NCBI RefSeq assembly: GCF_049844995.1
Contig: NZ_JBNCMC010000001.1
Coordinates: 372,001-436,000 of the forward strand
From: Luteimicrobium sp049844995
GTDB taxonomy: Bacteria; Actinomycetota; Actinomycetes; Actinomycetales; Cellulomonadaceae
Direction: 5' to 3'
DNA: 64,000 nt
The notes beneath the pieces were generated by a model that worked only from the letters and a program-made list of their open reading frames with translations, was not told the origin of the DNA and searched no databases. Both the position numbers and the translations under genes were made by a program. Shown piece by piece: positions 30,795-38,890 of this stretch. Position 1 is the first letter of the stretch; each line of letters starts with the position of its first letter.

Positions 30795-30821
30795 GGGTGG
30801 CCTCCGTCGAGGAGGCCACCC
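30795..30821. terminator. second hairpin
   Basis: GGGTGGCCTCC (30795-30805) and GGAGGCCACCC (30811-30821) form a perfect 11-bp stem with a 5-nt loop, 5 bp after the first hairpin. A tandem terminator is the likely role. Confidence 0.75.
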
Positions 30822-30951
30822 CTGTTCTCAGTCCTCCGCCTCCGTGCTCGACGCGAGAGGGTGGTGCGCAACCCCGTGCTCGACGACGGCCGCCGCACCG
30901 TCCGGGTCCGTCCACGGCAGACTGGGGGCCACGACGAGCGGGGGAGGTTCG

Positions 30952-31506
30952 ATGCGGCAGGTGCCTGACGAGCTGCGGGTGGAGCGCTACGGCGCGCCCA
31001 ACCCCGCGTCACCGGTCCCCGTCACGACCCTCGCCTGGCGGACGACCGGGTACGCGCTGGCGATCCAGGTCGGGCTGTGGGTCGTGGTGACGCTGCTGGC
31101 GGCGTTCGTCGACGGCGTCCTGGCGGCGCGAGAGGCGGGCGCGGACACCACGTTCACCGGGTTCGGCATGGTGCTCGTGCTCGTCGGCGGGCTGGCCGCC
31201 GTCGTCGTGACCGCGCTCGCAGGGTTCTCGATGGCCCGGCTCCTGGAGTCCGCGGTCCGCAAGTTCGCCCCGTCCGCCCGCCACGAGCGGGTGGCGGTGA
31301 CGGTGTTCGCGGTGGCGGGGGCCGTCGTCGGCGGGGCGCTCGTGGCGCTCGCGCTGCGGGGGCAGCTCGGCCGGCCCGGCGGCGTGGACCCGATGACCTC
31401 CGGGGCGCTGGTGTGGGGCGTCGTCGCGGGCGCCCTCCCCGCGGGCGCGGGCCGGTGGCTCGCTGCTCGGCGCCGGCCCCGACGCCCGGCCGCGTCGGAG
31501 GTGTGA
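30952..31506 (+). CDS. four-span membrane protein of unknown function
   Basis: A 184-residue protein with four hydrophobic segments, at about residues 33-52, 70-94, 112-132 and 145-165 (for example AIQVGLWVVVTLLAAFVDGV and MVLVLVGGLAAVVVTALAGF), and a basic C-terminal tail. GGGGGAGG precedes the ATG at 30952. I recognise no family. It lies 44 bp before the MBL-like gene, but that gene appears to have its own leaderless start. Confidence 0.7.
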   Translation: MRQVPDELRVERYGAPNPASPVPVTTLAWRTTGYALAIQVGLWVVVTLLAAFVDGVLAAREAGADTTFTGFGMVLVLVGGLAAVVVTALAGFSMARLLESAVRKFAPSARHERVAVTVFAVAGAVVGGALVALALRGQLGRPGGVDPMTSGALVWGVVAGALPAGAGRWLAARRRPRRPAASEV

Positions 31507-31550
31507 TCCCCGGGCGGCGGATGTCCGGGGCTCCCGGCAGGATCGGACCC

Positions 31551-32375
31551 ATGACCACGGACGACTTCTGGATCTGCCGCACGTGCGGCGTGGAGCGGGC
31601 TGACCGCCCCGAGCTGTGCCCGATCTGCGCCGACGAGCGCCAGTACGTCGTCGAGTCGGGCCAGACCTGGACGACGCTCGCCGAGCTCGCCGCCGACGGC
31701 TGCCGGGTGCGCGTCGACGAGCTCGAGCCCGGCCTGCACGCGCTCCGGGGCGACCCGGGCGTGGGGATCGAGCAGGAGTCGAAGGTCGTCGTCACGCCGC
31801 ACGGCAACCTGCTGTGGGACCCGCTCGGCTACCTCGACGACGAGGCCGTCGCTGCAGTCCGGGGCCTCGGCGAGGTCGTCGCGATCGCGTCGAGCCACCC
31901 GCACATGTTCGGGGTGCAGGTCGAGTGGAGCCGGCGCCTGGGCGGCGTGCCCGTGCTCGTCGCCGAGGCGGACGCCTCGTGGGTCGGGCGGCCCGACGAC
32001 GCGATCGAGACCTGGTCGGGCTCGCGCGAGGTCGTGCCCGGGCTGACGCTCCACCAGGTCGGCGGGCACTTCCCGGGCAGCGGCGTCGTGCACTGGGCCG
32101 GGACGGCCGACGGCAAGGGCGCGCTCCTGTCGGGGGACACGGTGTTCGTCAACGCGGACCGGAAGTCCGTGACGTTCATGCGGTCGTACCCGAACCACCT
32201 GCCGCTGTCGGCCGCCGTGGTCGAGCGGATCGCGTCGCGCCTCGAGCCGCTCGGGTTCGACCGGATCTACCACAACTTCCACGGGCGCATCGCGGCCGAC
32301 GGGCACGGCGTGCTGCGCCGGTCCGCCGACCGGTACGCGGCCTGGGTGCGCGGGGACCACGACGACCTGACCTGA
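31551..32375 (+). CDS. MBL-fold metallo-hydrolase with N-terminal zinc ribbon
   Basis: A 274-residue protein. The first 30 residues hold a rubredoxin/zinc-ribbon knuckle pair (CRTCGVERADRPELCPIC). The rest follows the metallo-beta-lactamase order: ASSHPHMFG near residue 118 (degenerate HxHxDH), VGGHFPGSGVVHW near residue 173, the metal Asp in LLSGDTVFVNADRK near residue 200 and the final His in YHNFHGRIAADG near residue 245. The HxHxDH motif is reduced to HPHMFG, so metal loading or activity may differ from classical members. The ATG at 31551 follows CAGGAT by 7 nt, suggesting a leaderless mRNA. Confidence 0.82.
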   Translation: MTTDDFWICRTCGVERADRPELCPICADERQYVVESGQTWTTLAELAADGCRVRVDELEPGLHALRGDPGVGIEQESKVVVTPHGNLLWDPLGYLDDEAVAAVRGLGEVVAIASSHPHMFGVQVEWSRRLGGVPVLVAEADASWVGRPDDAIETWSGSREVVPGLTLHQVGGHFPGSGVVHWAGTADGKGALLSGDTVFVNADRKSVTFMRSYPNHLPLSAAVVERIASRLEPLGFDRIYHNFHGRIAADGHGVLRRSADRYAAWVRGDHDDLT

Positions 32376-32487
32376 GCGCCGGGCCTCCCCGCGGCGAGTC
32401 ACGTCGGCCGGTCGGGGCGCGTCAGGGGGTCGTCAGCAGGCAGAGGCCGACGTGAAGCGCGCCGGCCACGAGCAGGGAGAACCAGCC

Positions 32488-32817
32488 ATGACCCAGCCAC
32501 GGAGCGTCGTCTACACCGTCACGGACGTCGCAGCCAGCAAGGCGGTGTTCACCGCCCTCTTCGGCGAGCCCGACGTCGACCAGCCCTACTACGTCGGCTA
32601 CGGCGACGGCGGGCAGCACGTCGGGATCACGCCCTCGCGCGACGGGGTGACGGGGCCGATCCCGTACTGGCCCGTCGACGACGCTGCCGCCACCGTCGCG
32701 GCGCTCACCGCAGCGGGCGCGACCGTCGTCCAGGAGCCGCAGGACGTCGGCGGCATGCTCGTCGCCGTCGTGCACGACCCCGACGGCGGCGCGATCGGCA
32801 TCTCGCAGGCGCTCTGA
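32488..32817 (+). CDS. VOC-family (glyoxalase/bleomycin-resistance-like) protein
   Basis: A 109-residue vicinal oxygen chelate protein with the two beta-alpha-beta-beta-beta modules: RSVVYTVTDVAASKAVFTAL at the N-terminus and GPIPYWPVDDAAATVAALTA in the second half, ending AVVHDPDGGAIGISQ. The substrate is unknown; such single-domain proteins dimerise. AGGGAGA precedes the ATG. Convergent with the TetR gene, 22 bp between stops. Confidence 0.88.
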   Translation: MTQPRSVVYTVTDVAASKAVFTALFGEPDVDQPYYVGYGDGGQHVGITPSRDGVTGPIPYWPVDDAAATVAALTAAGATVVQEPQDVGGMLVAVVHDPDGGAIGISQAL

Positions 32818-32839
32818 GCGCGGCCGGGGGTCCGGGCGG

Positions 32840-33490
32840 TCAGTCCGCCCGGGGCCCCGCCGCGCTCGGCACCCACGTGCGGGCGACGAGGTCCGCCAGC
32901 GTGCCGAGGAACCGTTCGGCGTCGATCGCGTGCGGGTGCTCGCCGTCGTAGACGTCGCGCAGCACCCAGTAGTGGCTGACGGCCGAGGCGACGACGGACG
33001 CGAGCGCGTCCCAGTCCGGGGTCCCGACGGGCTCCTCGGGCTGGGCCCGCAGCCAGCCCGCGAGCGTCTGGACGACCGCGGCGAGCTCCTGCTCGCGCAC
33101 CCGGTCGAGCAGGTCGGGGAAGGCCACGAGGTCGCGGACGACGAGGCGGTTGACGTCCCGCTCCTCCTCGAGCCTGCGCAGGCCCGCGCGCGCCACGGCG
33201 ACGAGCCGGTCGCGCAGCGGGAGGGCGGCGAGGGCGAGCGGGTCCTCGAGGAAGGCGGCGAGCCCGCGGCCCTGCTCGGCCTGCCGGCGCAGGCCCTCCT
33301 CGAGCAGCGCGCGCTTGGACGGGAAGTGCCGGTAGAGGCCGCCCGCTCCCGGCGACAGTCCGGCGGAGGCCTCGATCTGGGCGATCGTCGTGGCCCGATA
33401 GCCCTGGCGGCCGAACAGGTCCATCGCGGCGGCGACCACCGTGCCGCGGGTGCCGCGGTTCCGGGACGACGTCGCCCCGGCCTCAGGCAT
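32840..33490 (-). CDS. TetR-family transcriptional regulator
   Basis: A 216-residue repressor. The HTH region is GTVVAAAMDLFGRQGYRATT followed by IAQIEASAGLSPGAGGLYRH and FPSKRALLEEGL (residues about 14-62), with a long helical ligand domain. Its ATG overlaps the last codons of the upstream PPOX gene by 8 bp (ATGCCTGA), so both are read from the promoter at about 33900, where a 16-bp palindrome lies; autoregulation is likely. Confidence 0.93.
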   Translation of the reverse strand: MPEAGATSSRNRGTRGTVVAAAMDLFGRQGYRATTIAQIEASAGLSPGAGGLYRHFPSKRALLEEGLRRQAEQGRGLAAFLEDPLALAALPLRDRLVAVARAGLRRLEEERDVNRLVVRDLVAFPDLLDRVREQELAAVVQTLAGWLRAQPEEPVGTPDWDALASVVASAVSHYWVLRDVYDGEHPHAIDAERFLGTLADLVARTWVPSAAGPRAD

Positions 33491-33881
33491 CGAGCGTGAG
33501 CTCGTAGTGGACGGTCTCCCAACCCTTGCGGCGGTGCATCCAGGGGACGAGGCGGCGCTGGAGCACGGGGTACTTCGCGGCGAGGAGCGCGCGGGCGCGC
33601 GCCTCGTCCGTCCCGGTGACGCGGTGCGCGAGCCCCGTGACGGCCGGCCCCGTGGGCCTGCCGCGCAGCGTCGTCGCGGGGGCGACCCGGACCTGCGGGA
33701 AGTTGCGGAGCCTCTTGTACTTGCCCGAGGCGTCGTAGGCACGGAAGTACATGCGCCCATCGTCGTCCACGACGACGCTGACGGGCGTCGCGACCCACGT
33801 GCCGTCCCGCTTCCGGGTCTCGAGGGCGATGGTCCGCTGCGTGCGCAGGAGCTGCGGCGTGAGCCGGTGGGTGGTGTCCAT
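33483..33881 (-). CDS. PPOX-class flavin/F420-binding protein (pyridoxamine 5'-phosphate oxidase-like)
   Basis: A 132-residue split-barrel protein: TIALETRKRDGTWVATPVSV, VVDDDGRMYFRAYDASGKYK then RLRNFPQVRVAPATTLRGRP is the typical PPOX-class pattern of F420-dependent enzymes (family Rv2061-like). It probably binds F420 or FMN and reduces small substrates. AGGAGAG precedes the ATG at 33881. First gene of a two-gene operon with the TetR regulator. Confidence 0.88.
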   Translation of the reverse strand: MDTTHRLTPQLLRTQRTIALETRKRDGTWVATPVSVVVDDDGRMYFRAYDASGKYKRLRNFPQVRVAPATTLRGRPTGPAVTGLAHRVTGTDEARARALLAAKYPVLQRRLVPWMHRRKGWETVHYELTLDA

Positions 33882-33897
33882 GGTGACTCTCCTCTGG

Positions 33898-33913
33898 GTA
33901 AGTAACCACTTAC
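33898..33913. promoter_or_regulatory. TetR-type operator upstream of the PPOX-tetR operon
   Basis: GTAAGTAACCACTTAC is a palindrome with 6-bp arms (GTAAGT/ACTTAC) and a 4-bp centre, 17 bp before the PPOX start codon. AGTAAGTGGTTACTT-like sites are characteristic TetR operators. The probable binder is the TetR protein encoded in the same operon. Confidence 0.75.
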
Positions 33914-33983
33914 TGACACCGTAGCGCGGCACGCCGAGCCCGACAAGACCGCCCCGAAGGGCTCGCGAACGGGACAATGGCGC

Positions 33984-35033
33984 ATGACCTCCACGCGCTA
34001 CGCCCTGATCGGCTACGGCGGCTCCGGCCGCGGCATCCACTCCCGGTTGATCCGTGAGGCCGGCGGCACCGTGACCGACGTCGTCGTGCGCAACACGGGT
34101 AGGCGGGCCCAGGCCGCCGGCGACTGGCCCGGAGCCCGCCTGCACGACGACGTCTCGCACCTCCTCGAGTCCCGGGACAGGTTCGACGTGGTCGTCGTCG
34201 CGAGCCCGTCCCATCTCCACGTCGAGCACGCCGCGGCGGTCTCGGGCGCGGGGGTGCCGTTCGTGCTCGACAAGCCGATCGCGACCGACGCGGCGAGCGC
34301 CCGCGAGGTGGTCGCCGCTGCCGGGAGCACCCCCTTCACGGTCTTCCACAACCGCCGGTGGGACCCCGAGCAGCTGACGCTCGCGGCCGTCGTCGGGCGC
34401 GGGGAGCTCGGCGAGGTGCACACGTTCGAGCGGCGCTGGGAGCGGTTCCGCCCGGTCCCGCGGGACCGCTGGAAGGAGAACGACCCCGTCGGCGGCGGGC
34501 TCCTGCTCGACCTCGGGCCGCACCTCGTGGACTCCGCGACCCGGCTCTTCGGGCGGGTCACCGCCGTGTCAGCGCACCTGCGCGCGCTCACCACGCCGAC
34601 GGAGGACGACGTGTTCCTCGAGCTCCAGCACGCCGACGGCGGCGCTGTCGACGGCGCGGGCGCGGTCACCGGCGGTGTGGTCTCGCGGCTGTGGGCCGGC
34701 TCGGTCGTCGGGGCTCCCGGCCCCCGCACGCGGGTGCTCGGGCGGGGCGGCGCCTACCTCGTGACCACGTACGAGACGGCGTCGGAGGCGTCGCCGTTCG
34801 AGGTGCTCGACGCCGACGCGCCCGCGGGCTCGGAGGGCTGGGTCGTGCGCGGGCGCGAGAAGGTCGCGGTGCCGCGCGCCCGCGGCGGCCACGCCGACTT
34901 CTACCGGCTGGTCGCCGCGTGGGTGGCGGGGGAGGGCCCGGCGCCCGTCGACCCGGCCGACGCCGTCCGCACCGCCGAGGTGCTCGACGCCGCCCGCGTC
35001 GCCGCGCGCGAGGGTCGACGCGTCGAGGTGTGA
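33984..35033 (+). CDS. Gfo/Idh/MocA-family oxidoreductase
   Basis: A 349-residue NAD(P)-dependent sugar or inositol dehydrogenase-like protein. The Rossmann site is RYALIGYGGSGRGIHSRLI; VVVVASPSHLHVEHA and the family DKP (EKP-type) motif in FVLDKPIATDAASA follow, and GGGLLLDLGPHLVDSATRLF carries the conserved Asp and His of the catalytic region (about residues 168-180). The ATG at 33984 is 5 nt after GACAAT, a leaderless pattern. It precedes the GH13 alpha-glucosidase gene by 45 bp, so a role in sugar metabolism is plausible. Confidence 0.92.
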   Translation: MTSTRYALIGYGGSGRGIHSRLIREAGGTVTDVVVRNTGRRAQAAGDWPGARLHDDVSHLLESRDRFDVVVVASPSHLHVEHAAAVSGAGVPFVLDKPIATDAASAREVVAAAGSTPFTVFHNRRWDPEQLTLAAVVGRGELGEVHTFERRWERFRPVPRDRWKENDPVGGGLLLDLGPHLVDSATRLFGRVTAVSAHLRALTTPTEDDVFLELQHADGGAVDGAGAVTGGVVSRLWAGSVVGAPGPRTRVLGRGGAYLVTTYETASEASPFEVLDADAPAGSEGWVVRGREKVAVPRARGGHADFYRLVAAWVAGEGPAPVDPADAVRTAEVLDAARVAAREGRRVEV

Positions 35034-35078
35034 CACCCGCGCGGCGTGAGGCGGGCGCAGGACCGTAGCGTGGGGCCC

Positions 35079-36815
35079 ATGAGCTCGTGGTGGAAGTCGG
35101 CGGTCGTCTACCAGATCTACCCGCGGTCGTTCGCGGACTCGAACGGTGACGGCGTCGGCGACCTGCCGGGCGTCGAGTCGCGCCTGGACCACCTGAGCGA
35201 CCTGGGCGTGGACGTCGTCTGGCTGTCGCCCGTGTACGTGTCCCCGCAGGCGGACAACGGCTACGACATCGCGGACTACCAGGCGATCGACCCGATGTTC
35301 GGGACGCTCGACGACTTCGACCGCCTCCTCGCGGCCGTCCACGAGCGGGGCATCAAGCTCGTCATGGACCTCGTCGTCAACCACACGAGCGACGAGCACC
35401 CGTGGTTCGTGTCGTCCCGGGACGGCGGGCCGGACGGCCCGCACCGGGAGTGGTACTGGTGGCACCCGCCGCGCGAGGGCTTCGCCGCGGGCTCGCCGGG
35501 TGCCGAGCCGACCAACTGGGAGTCGTTCTTCTCCGGCCCGGCGTGGATGCTCGACGAGGCGAGCGGCGAGTACTACCTCCACCTGTTCGACCGCAAGCAG
35601 CCCGACCTCAACTGGGAGAACCCGCAGGTCCGGCACGCCGTCTACGCCATGATGCGCTGGTGGCTCGACCGCGGCGTCGACGGCTTCCGGATGGACGTCA
35701 TCAACCTCGTCTCGAAGGTGCTGCCGCTGCGCGACGGCGCCCCGAACGGCCACGGGGCCCTGGGTGACGGCAGCCCGCTCTACACGACGGGGCCGCGCGT
35801 CCACGAGTACCTGCAGGAGATGCACCGCGAGGTCTTCGACCGCTACCCCGGCCGCGAGCTGCTCACCGTCGGCGAGACGCCGGGCGTGACGCTCGAGGAG
35901 GCGATCGCGTTCACGGACCCGAACCGGCGCGAGGTCGACATGGTCTTCCAGTTCGAGCACGTCGGGCTCGACCACGGCCCGAGCGGCAAGTTCGACCCCG
36001 TCCCCCTCGACCTGCTCGACCTCAAGGCGTCCCTCGGCCGCTGGCAGGCGGGGCTCGGCTCGGTGGGCTGGAACTCGCTCTACTGGGACAACCACGACCA
36101 GCCGCGCGTCGTCTCCCGGTTCGGCGACGACGGCCGGTACTGGCGCGAGTCCGCGACCGCGCTCGCGACCCTGCTGCACCTGCACCGGGGGACGCCGTAC
36201 GTCTACCAGGGCGAGGAGCTCGGCATGACGAACGCGCCGTTCGCCTCGATCGCGGACGTGCAGGACGTCGAGGCGCTCGGCTTCTACGGCCAGCAGGTCG
36301 CGTTCGGCCACGACCCCGAGGTGCTGCTCGAGGGCATCCGCGCGATGGGCCGCGACAACGCGCGCACCCCCGTCCAGTGGTCGGCCGGGCCCGGCGCCGG
36401 CTTCACGACAGGCACCCCGTGGCTCGCCGTCAACCCGAACGCGACGTGGCTCAACGCCGACGCGCAGCGCGACGACCCGGAGTCGGTGCTGTCCCACTAC
36501 CGCAGGCTGATCGCGCTGCGGCACGCGGAGCCCGTCGTCGCGGACGGCGACTTCACGATGCTGGTGCCGGACCACCCGCACGTCTACGCGTACGCCCGCG
36601 AGCTCGACGGCGACCGGCTCGTCGTCGTCGTCAACGTGTCGTCCGACGAGCAGGAGGTGGCGCTCGCTGATCTGGTCCCGCCGGGCGCCGCCCTCGGCGA
36701 CGTCGTCCTGGCGAACCTGCCTCCCGTGGGGGGCGAAGGAACGACGCCGACGCCGGACCCGGGCGCCGTCGTCCGGCTGCGGCCGTGGGAGGCCCGGGTG
36801 AATCTCTCCCGGTGA
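35079..36815 (+). CDS. GH13 alpha-glucosidase (oligo-1,6-glucosidase type)
   Basis: A 578-residue intracellular glycoside hydrolase family 13 enzyme. Conserved regions: WKSAVVYQIYPRSFADSNGD at the N-terminus, MDLVVNHTSDEHPWF (region I), DGFRMDVINLVSK (region II, nucleophile Asp), LLTVGETPG (region III, acid/base Glu) and YWDNHDQPRVVSR (region IV). It hydrolyses alpha-1,4 or alpha-1,6 glucosidic bonds in malto- or isomalto-oligosaccharides; no signal peptide. The ATG at 35079 lies 7 nt after TAGCGT (leaderless). A CebR-like palindrome lies downstream at 36860. Confidence 0.95.
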   Translation: MSSWWKSAVVYQIYPRSFADSNGDGVGDLPGVESRLDHLSDLGVDVVWLSPVYVSPQADNGYDIADYQAIDPMFGTLDDFDRLLAAVHERGIKLVMDLVVNHTSDEHPWFVSSRDGGPDGPHREWYWWHPPREGFAAGSPGAEPTNWESFFSGPAWMLDEASGEYYLHLFDRKQPDLNWENPQVRHAVYAMMRWWLDRGVDGFRMDVINLVSKVLPLRDGAPNGHGALGDGSPLYTTGPRVHEYLQEMHREVFDRYPGRELLTVGETPGVTLEEAIAFTDPNRREVDMVFQFEHVGLDHGPSGKFDPVPLDLLDLKASLGRWQAGLGSVGWNSLYWDNHDQPRVVSRFGDDGRYWRESATALATLLHLHRGTPYVYQGEELGMTNAPFASIADVQDVEALGFYGQQVAFGHDPEVLLEGIRAMGRDNARTPVQWSAGPGAGFTTGTPWLAVNPNATWLNADAQRDDPESVLSHYRRLIALRHAEPVVADGDFTMLVPDHPHVYAYARELDGDRLVVVVNVSSDEQEVALADLVPPGAALGDVVLANLPPVGGEGTTPTPDPGAVVRLRPWEARVNLSR

Positions 36816-36859
36816 GCCCAGACGGGGGGCTGACCTCCCGACCGGCGGCGGGACTCTGA

Positions 36860-36871
36860 GGGAGCGCTCCC
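36860..36871. promoter_or_regulatory. CebR/CelR-like operator GGGAGCGCTCCC
   Basis: A perfect 12-bp palindrome, extended by one base to GGGAGCGCTCCCA, which matches 13 of 14 positions of the TGGGAGCGCTCCCA operator of the actinobacterial cellobiose-responsive LacI-type repressors CebR/CelR. It lies 45 bp after the alpha-glucosidase stop and 61 bp before the GAF-SpoIIE gene. Confidence 0.65.
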
Positions 36872-36932
36872 ACCGTCGACACGGGCCCGGCCGGTCCGGA
36901 GAACTGCCCGGCGAACCTGCCATGATGCCCGC

Positions 36933-38735
36933 ATGACGCACACGCCCGGCCGCCTCGCGCCTCCCGCGACCCGACCCGGCGCGTCCGCGCCCGTCACGCC
37001 GCCCGACCCCGCCTACGAGCGGTTCGCCCGGCTGCTGTCGGTGCACCTCGACGTGCCCGTGGCGCTCGTCTCCCTGCGGCGCGACGACGGCCACGTGGGG
37101 TTCCCGGGCGCCGTCGGGCTCACCGGGGAGTACGCGCGGACGCGTGTGCTCGCGATCGAGGACTCGTTCTGCCGCCAGGTGCTCGCCACGGGCGACCCCC
37201 TCGTGCTGCCGGACGTCCGTGCGACGGAACAGCTCGACAGCCCCGCGCTGCGCGAGCTCGACGTCGCCGCATATGCGGGATACCCGGTGCTCGACACCTC
37301 GGGGGCCACGGTCGGGACCCTCTGCGCGATCACACACGAGCCGCGCGCGTGGACCCAGGCCGAGCTCACCGTCCTGGCCGACCTCGCCGAGGCGTGCGCG
37401 ACGCAGGTCCGGCTCCGCGAGGAGAGCGCCCGGGCGCGCTCGGCCGAGCTCGCCGCGACCCGCCGGCACCGCAACGCCCGCACGCTGCTGCACGTCGCGG
37501 AGGCGCTGTCGGCGACGACGACGGTCGACGAGGTGCTCGCCGTCGCGCGGGGGCTCGTGGTGGAGCGGGTCGGCGCGACGCGGGGCGCCGTGGCGCTCGC
37601 GGACGCGCGCGGGAAGATCCTGCACTGGGCCGAGCACGGCGAGATCCCCGGCCTGGGGGAGGCGATCTGGAGCGACGACCTCTTCACCGACCAGCACTGG
37701 CCGTCGGTCCAGGTGCTGCGCACGCGCGAGGCGCTGTGGTTCGAGACGAACGACGACGTCCTCGAGCGCTTCCCGCGCATGCCCGCGGAGGGCGGGCCGG
37801 GGGCCCTCGCGCTGCTGCCCATGCTCACCCGCGACGCCGTGCTCGGCGTCATCGTCCTGCGCTGGGCCGACCGGCGCATGTTCGACCACGCGTTCCGCGA
37901 CCTGCTCAGCACCATCGCGGGGTACACCGCGGTCGCGCTCGAGCGCGCACGGCTCCTCCAGCACCGTCGCGACGTCGCGCACGTCCTGCAGACCGCGCTG
38001 CTCACCGACCTGCCCGCGCCCGACGGCGTCACGCTCGACGGCGCGTACGTCCCCGCCGTCCTGGGCGACCAGGTGGGGGGCGACTGGTACGACGCGCTGG
38101 TGCTGCCGTCCGGCGACGTCGCGGTGACGATCGGCGACGTGACCGGTCACGACATCGACGCCGCGGCGCTCATGGGCCAGCTCCGGTCGCTGCTGCGGGG
38201 GTTCCTGTGGCGCGACGACCGCACCCCGGCGCAGACCCTCGCGCAGCTCGACGCCGCGAACGTGGGGACGGGCGTGCACGCGACGGCGTCGGTCCTCCTG
38301 GCGCGGCTCGGCGCCGCCGGCACGGACGGTGCCCGCACCCTCACCTGGTCGAGCGCGGGGCACCCGCCGGCGTTCGTCGTCCGGGCGTCGGGCGCGGTGC
38401 AGCGGCTCGACGGCGCGCGCGACCTCATCCTCGGCGTCGCGCCCGGCGCGGCCCGCCACGACCACACGGCCGAGCTCCGTCCGGGCGACACCGCCGTGCT
38501 GTACACGGACGGCCTGGTTGAACGGCGGGGCGAGGACCTGCACCACGGCCTCGACCGGCTGGCCGCGGTGCTCGCGGGCGGCGGCCCCGGCGCCGGCGGG
38601 ACCGGCGCGCCGGTGACGCCCGCGGGCGACGGCACCCCCCGCGTCGCGCCCGTCCAGGTGGTGCGGACGCTGGTCCCGGGCGACCTGCACGACGACGACA
38701 TCGCCGTCCTCACGCTCCGCGTCGACCCGGTCTGA
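36933..38735 (+). CDS. GAF-domain PP2C/SpoIIE-type serine phosphatase
   Basis: A 600-residue cytoplasmic signalling protein. Two GAF domains (about residues 28-160, with FCRQVLATGDPLVLPDV and AGYPVLDTSGATVGTLCAI; and about 185-345) are followed by the SpoIIE/RsbU phosphatase domain from about 375: DQVGGDWYDALVLPSGDVAV, GDVTGHDIDAAALMGQLRS, ERRGEDLHHGLDRL. Metal-binding aspartates in GGDWYD, GDVTGHD and the C-terminal HDDDIAVLTLR are present. Such proteins dephosphorylate anti-sigma-factor antagonists in stress or light responses. The ATG at 36933 is 6 nt after CATGAT (leaderless). No kinase or antagonist gene is adjacent. Confidence 0.92.
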   Translation: MTHTPGRLAPPATRPGASAPVTPPDPAYERFARLLSVHLDVPVALVSLRRDDGHVGFPGAVGLTGEYARTRVLAIEDSFCRQVLATGDPLVLPDVRATEQLDSPALRELDVAAYAGYPVLDTSGATVGTLCAITHEPRAWTQAELTVLADLAEACATQVRLREESARARSAELAATRRHRNARTLLHVAEALSATTTVDEVLAVARGLVVERVGATRGAVALADARGKILHWAEHGEIPGLGEAIWSDDLFTDQHWPSVQVLRTREALWFETNDDVLERFPRMPAEGGPGALALLPMLTRDAVLGVIVLRWADRRMFDHAFRDLLSTIAGYTAVALERARLLQHRRDVAHVLQTALLTDLPAPDGVTLDGAYVPAVLGDQVGGDWYDALVLPSGDVAVTIGDVTGHDIDAAALMGQLRSLLRGFLWRDDRTPAQTLAQLDAANVGTGVHATASVLLARLGAAGTDGARTLTWSSAGHPPAFVVRASGAVQRLDGARDLILGVAPGAARHDHTAELRPGDTAVLYTDGLVERRGEDLHHGLDRLAAVLAGGGPGAGGTGAPVTPAGDGTPRVAPVQVVRTLVPGDLHDDDIAVLTLRVDPV

Positions 38736-38746
38736 GCACGGGATCC

Positions 38747-38818
38747 CCGCCCGCCGAACACGGGCTCCCGGCCCGTCTGCTCGGCGAGACGGGCCGGGGG
38801 CCCGTGTTCGGCGGGCGG
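38747..38818. terminator. very long hairpin, 32-bp stem
   Basis: The left arm 38747-38778 and right arm 38787-38818 match at 31 of 32 positions (the odd pair is G-U) with an 8-nt loop. It begins 12 bp after the stop of the GAF-SpoIIE gene and is followed by GAAAA. It lies between convergent genes and probably stops transcription from both sides. Confidence 0.85.
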
Positions 38819-38832
38819 AAAACCCGTGCTCG

Positions 38833-38890
38833 CGAGGTAGGCGGCGCGGAGGCCTGTGAGACTTCACAGGCGGCGCGGAGGCCTACCTCG
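38833..38890. repeat. CGAGGTAG-family palindrome containing the uxaB stop codon
   Basis: Outer arms CGAGGTAGGC (38833-38842) and GCCTACCTCG (38881-38890); inner arms CCTGTGA (38853-38859) and TCACAGG (38864-38870); plus a 16-bp direct repeat GGCGGCGCGGAGGCCT at 38840-38855 and 38869-38884. The TAG stop of uxaB (complement of 38883-38885) lies inside the right arm. Confidence 0.8.

Noticed and set aside
34569..38867. 1432-residue open frame on the minus strand
   Set aside because: Complement of the Gfo/Idh, GH13 and GAF-SpoIIE genes; composition is typical of a shadow frame and no domain is visible.
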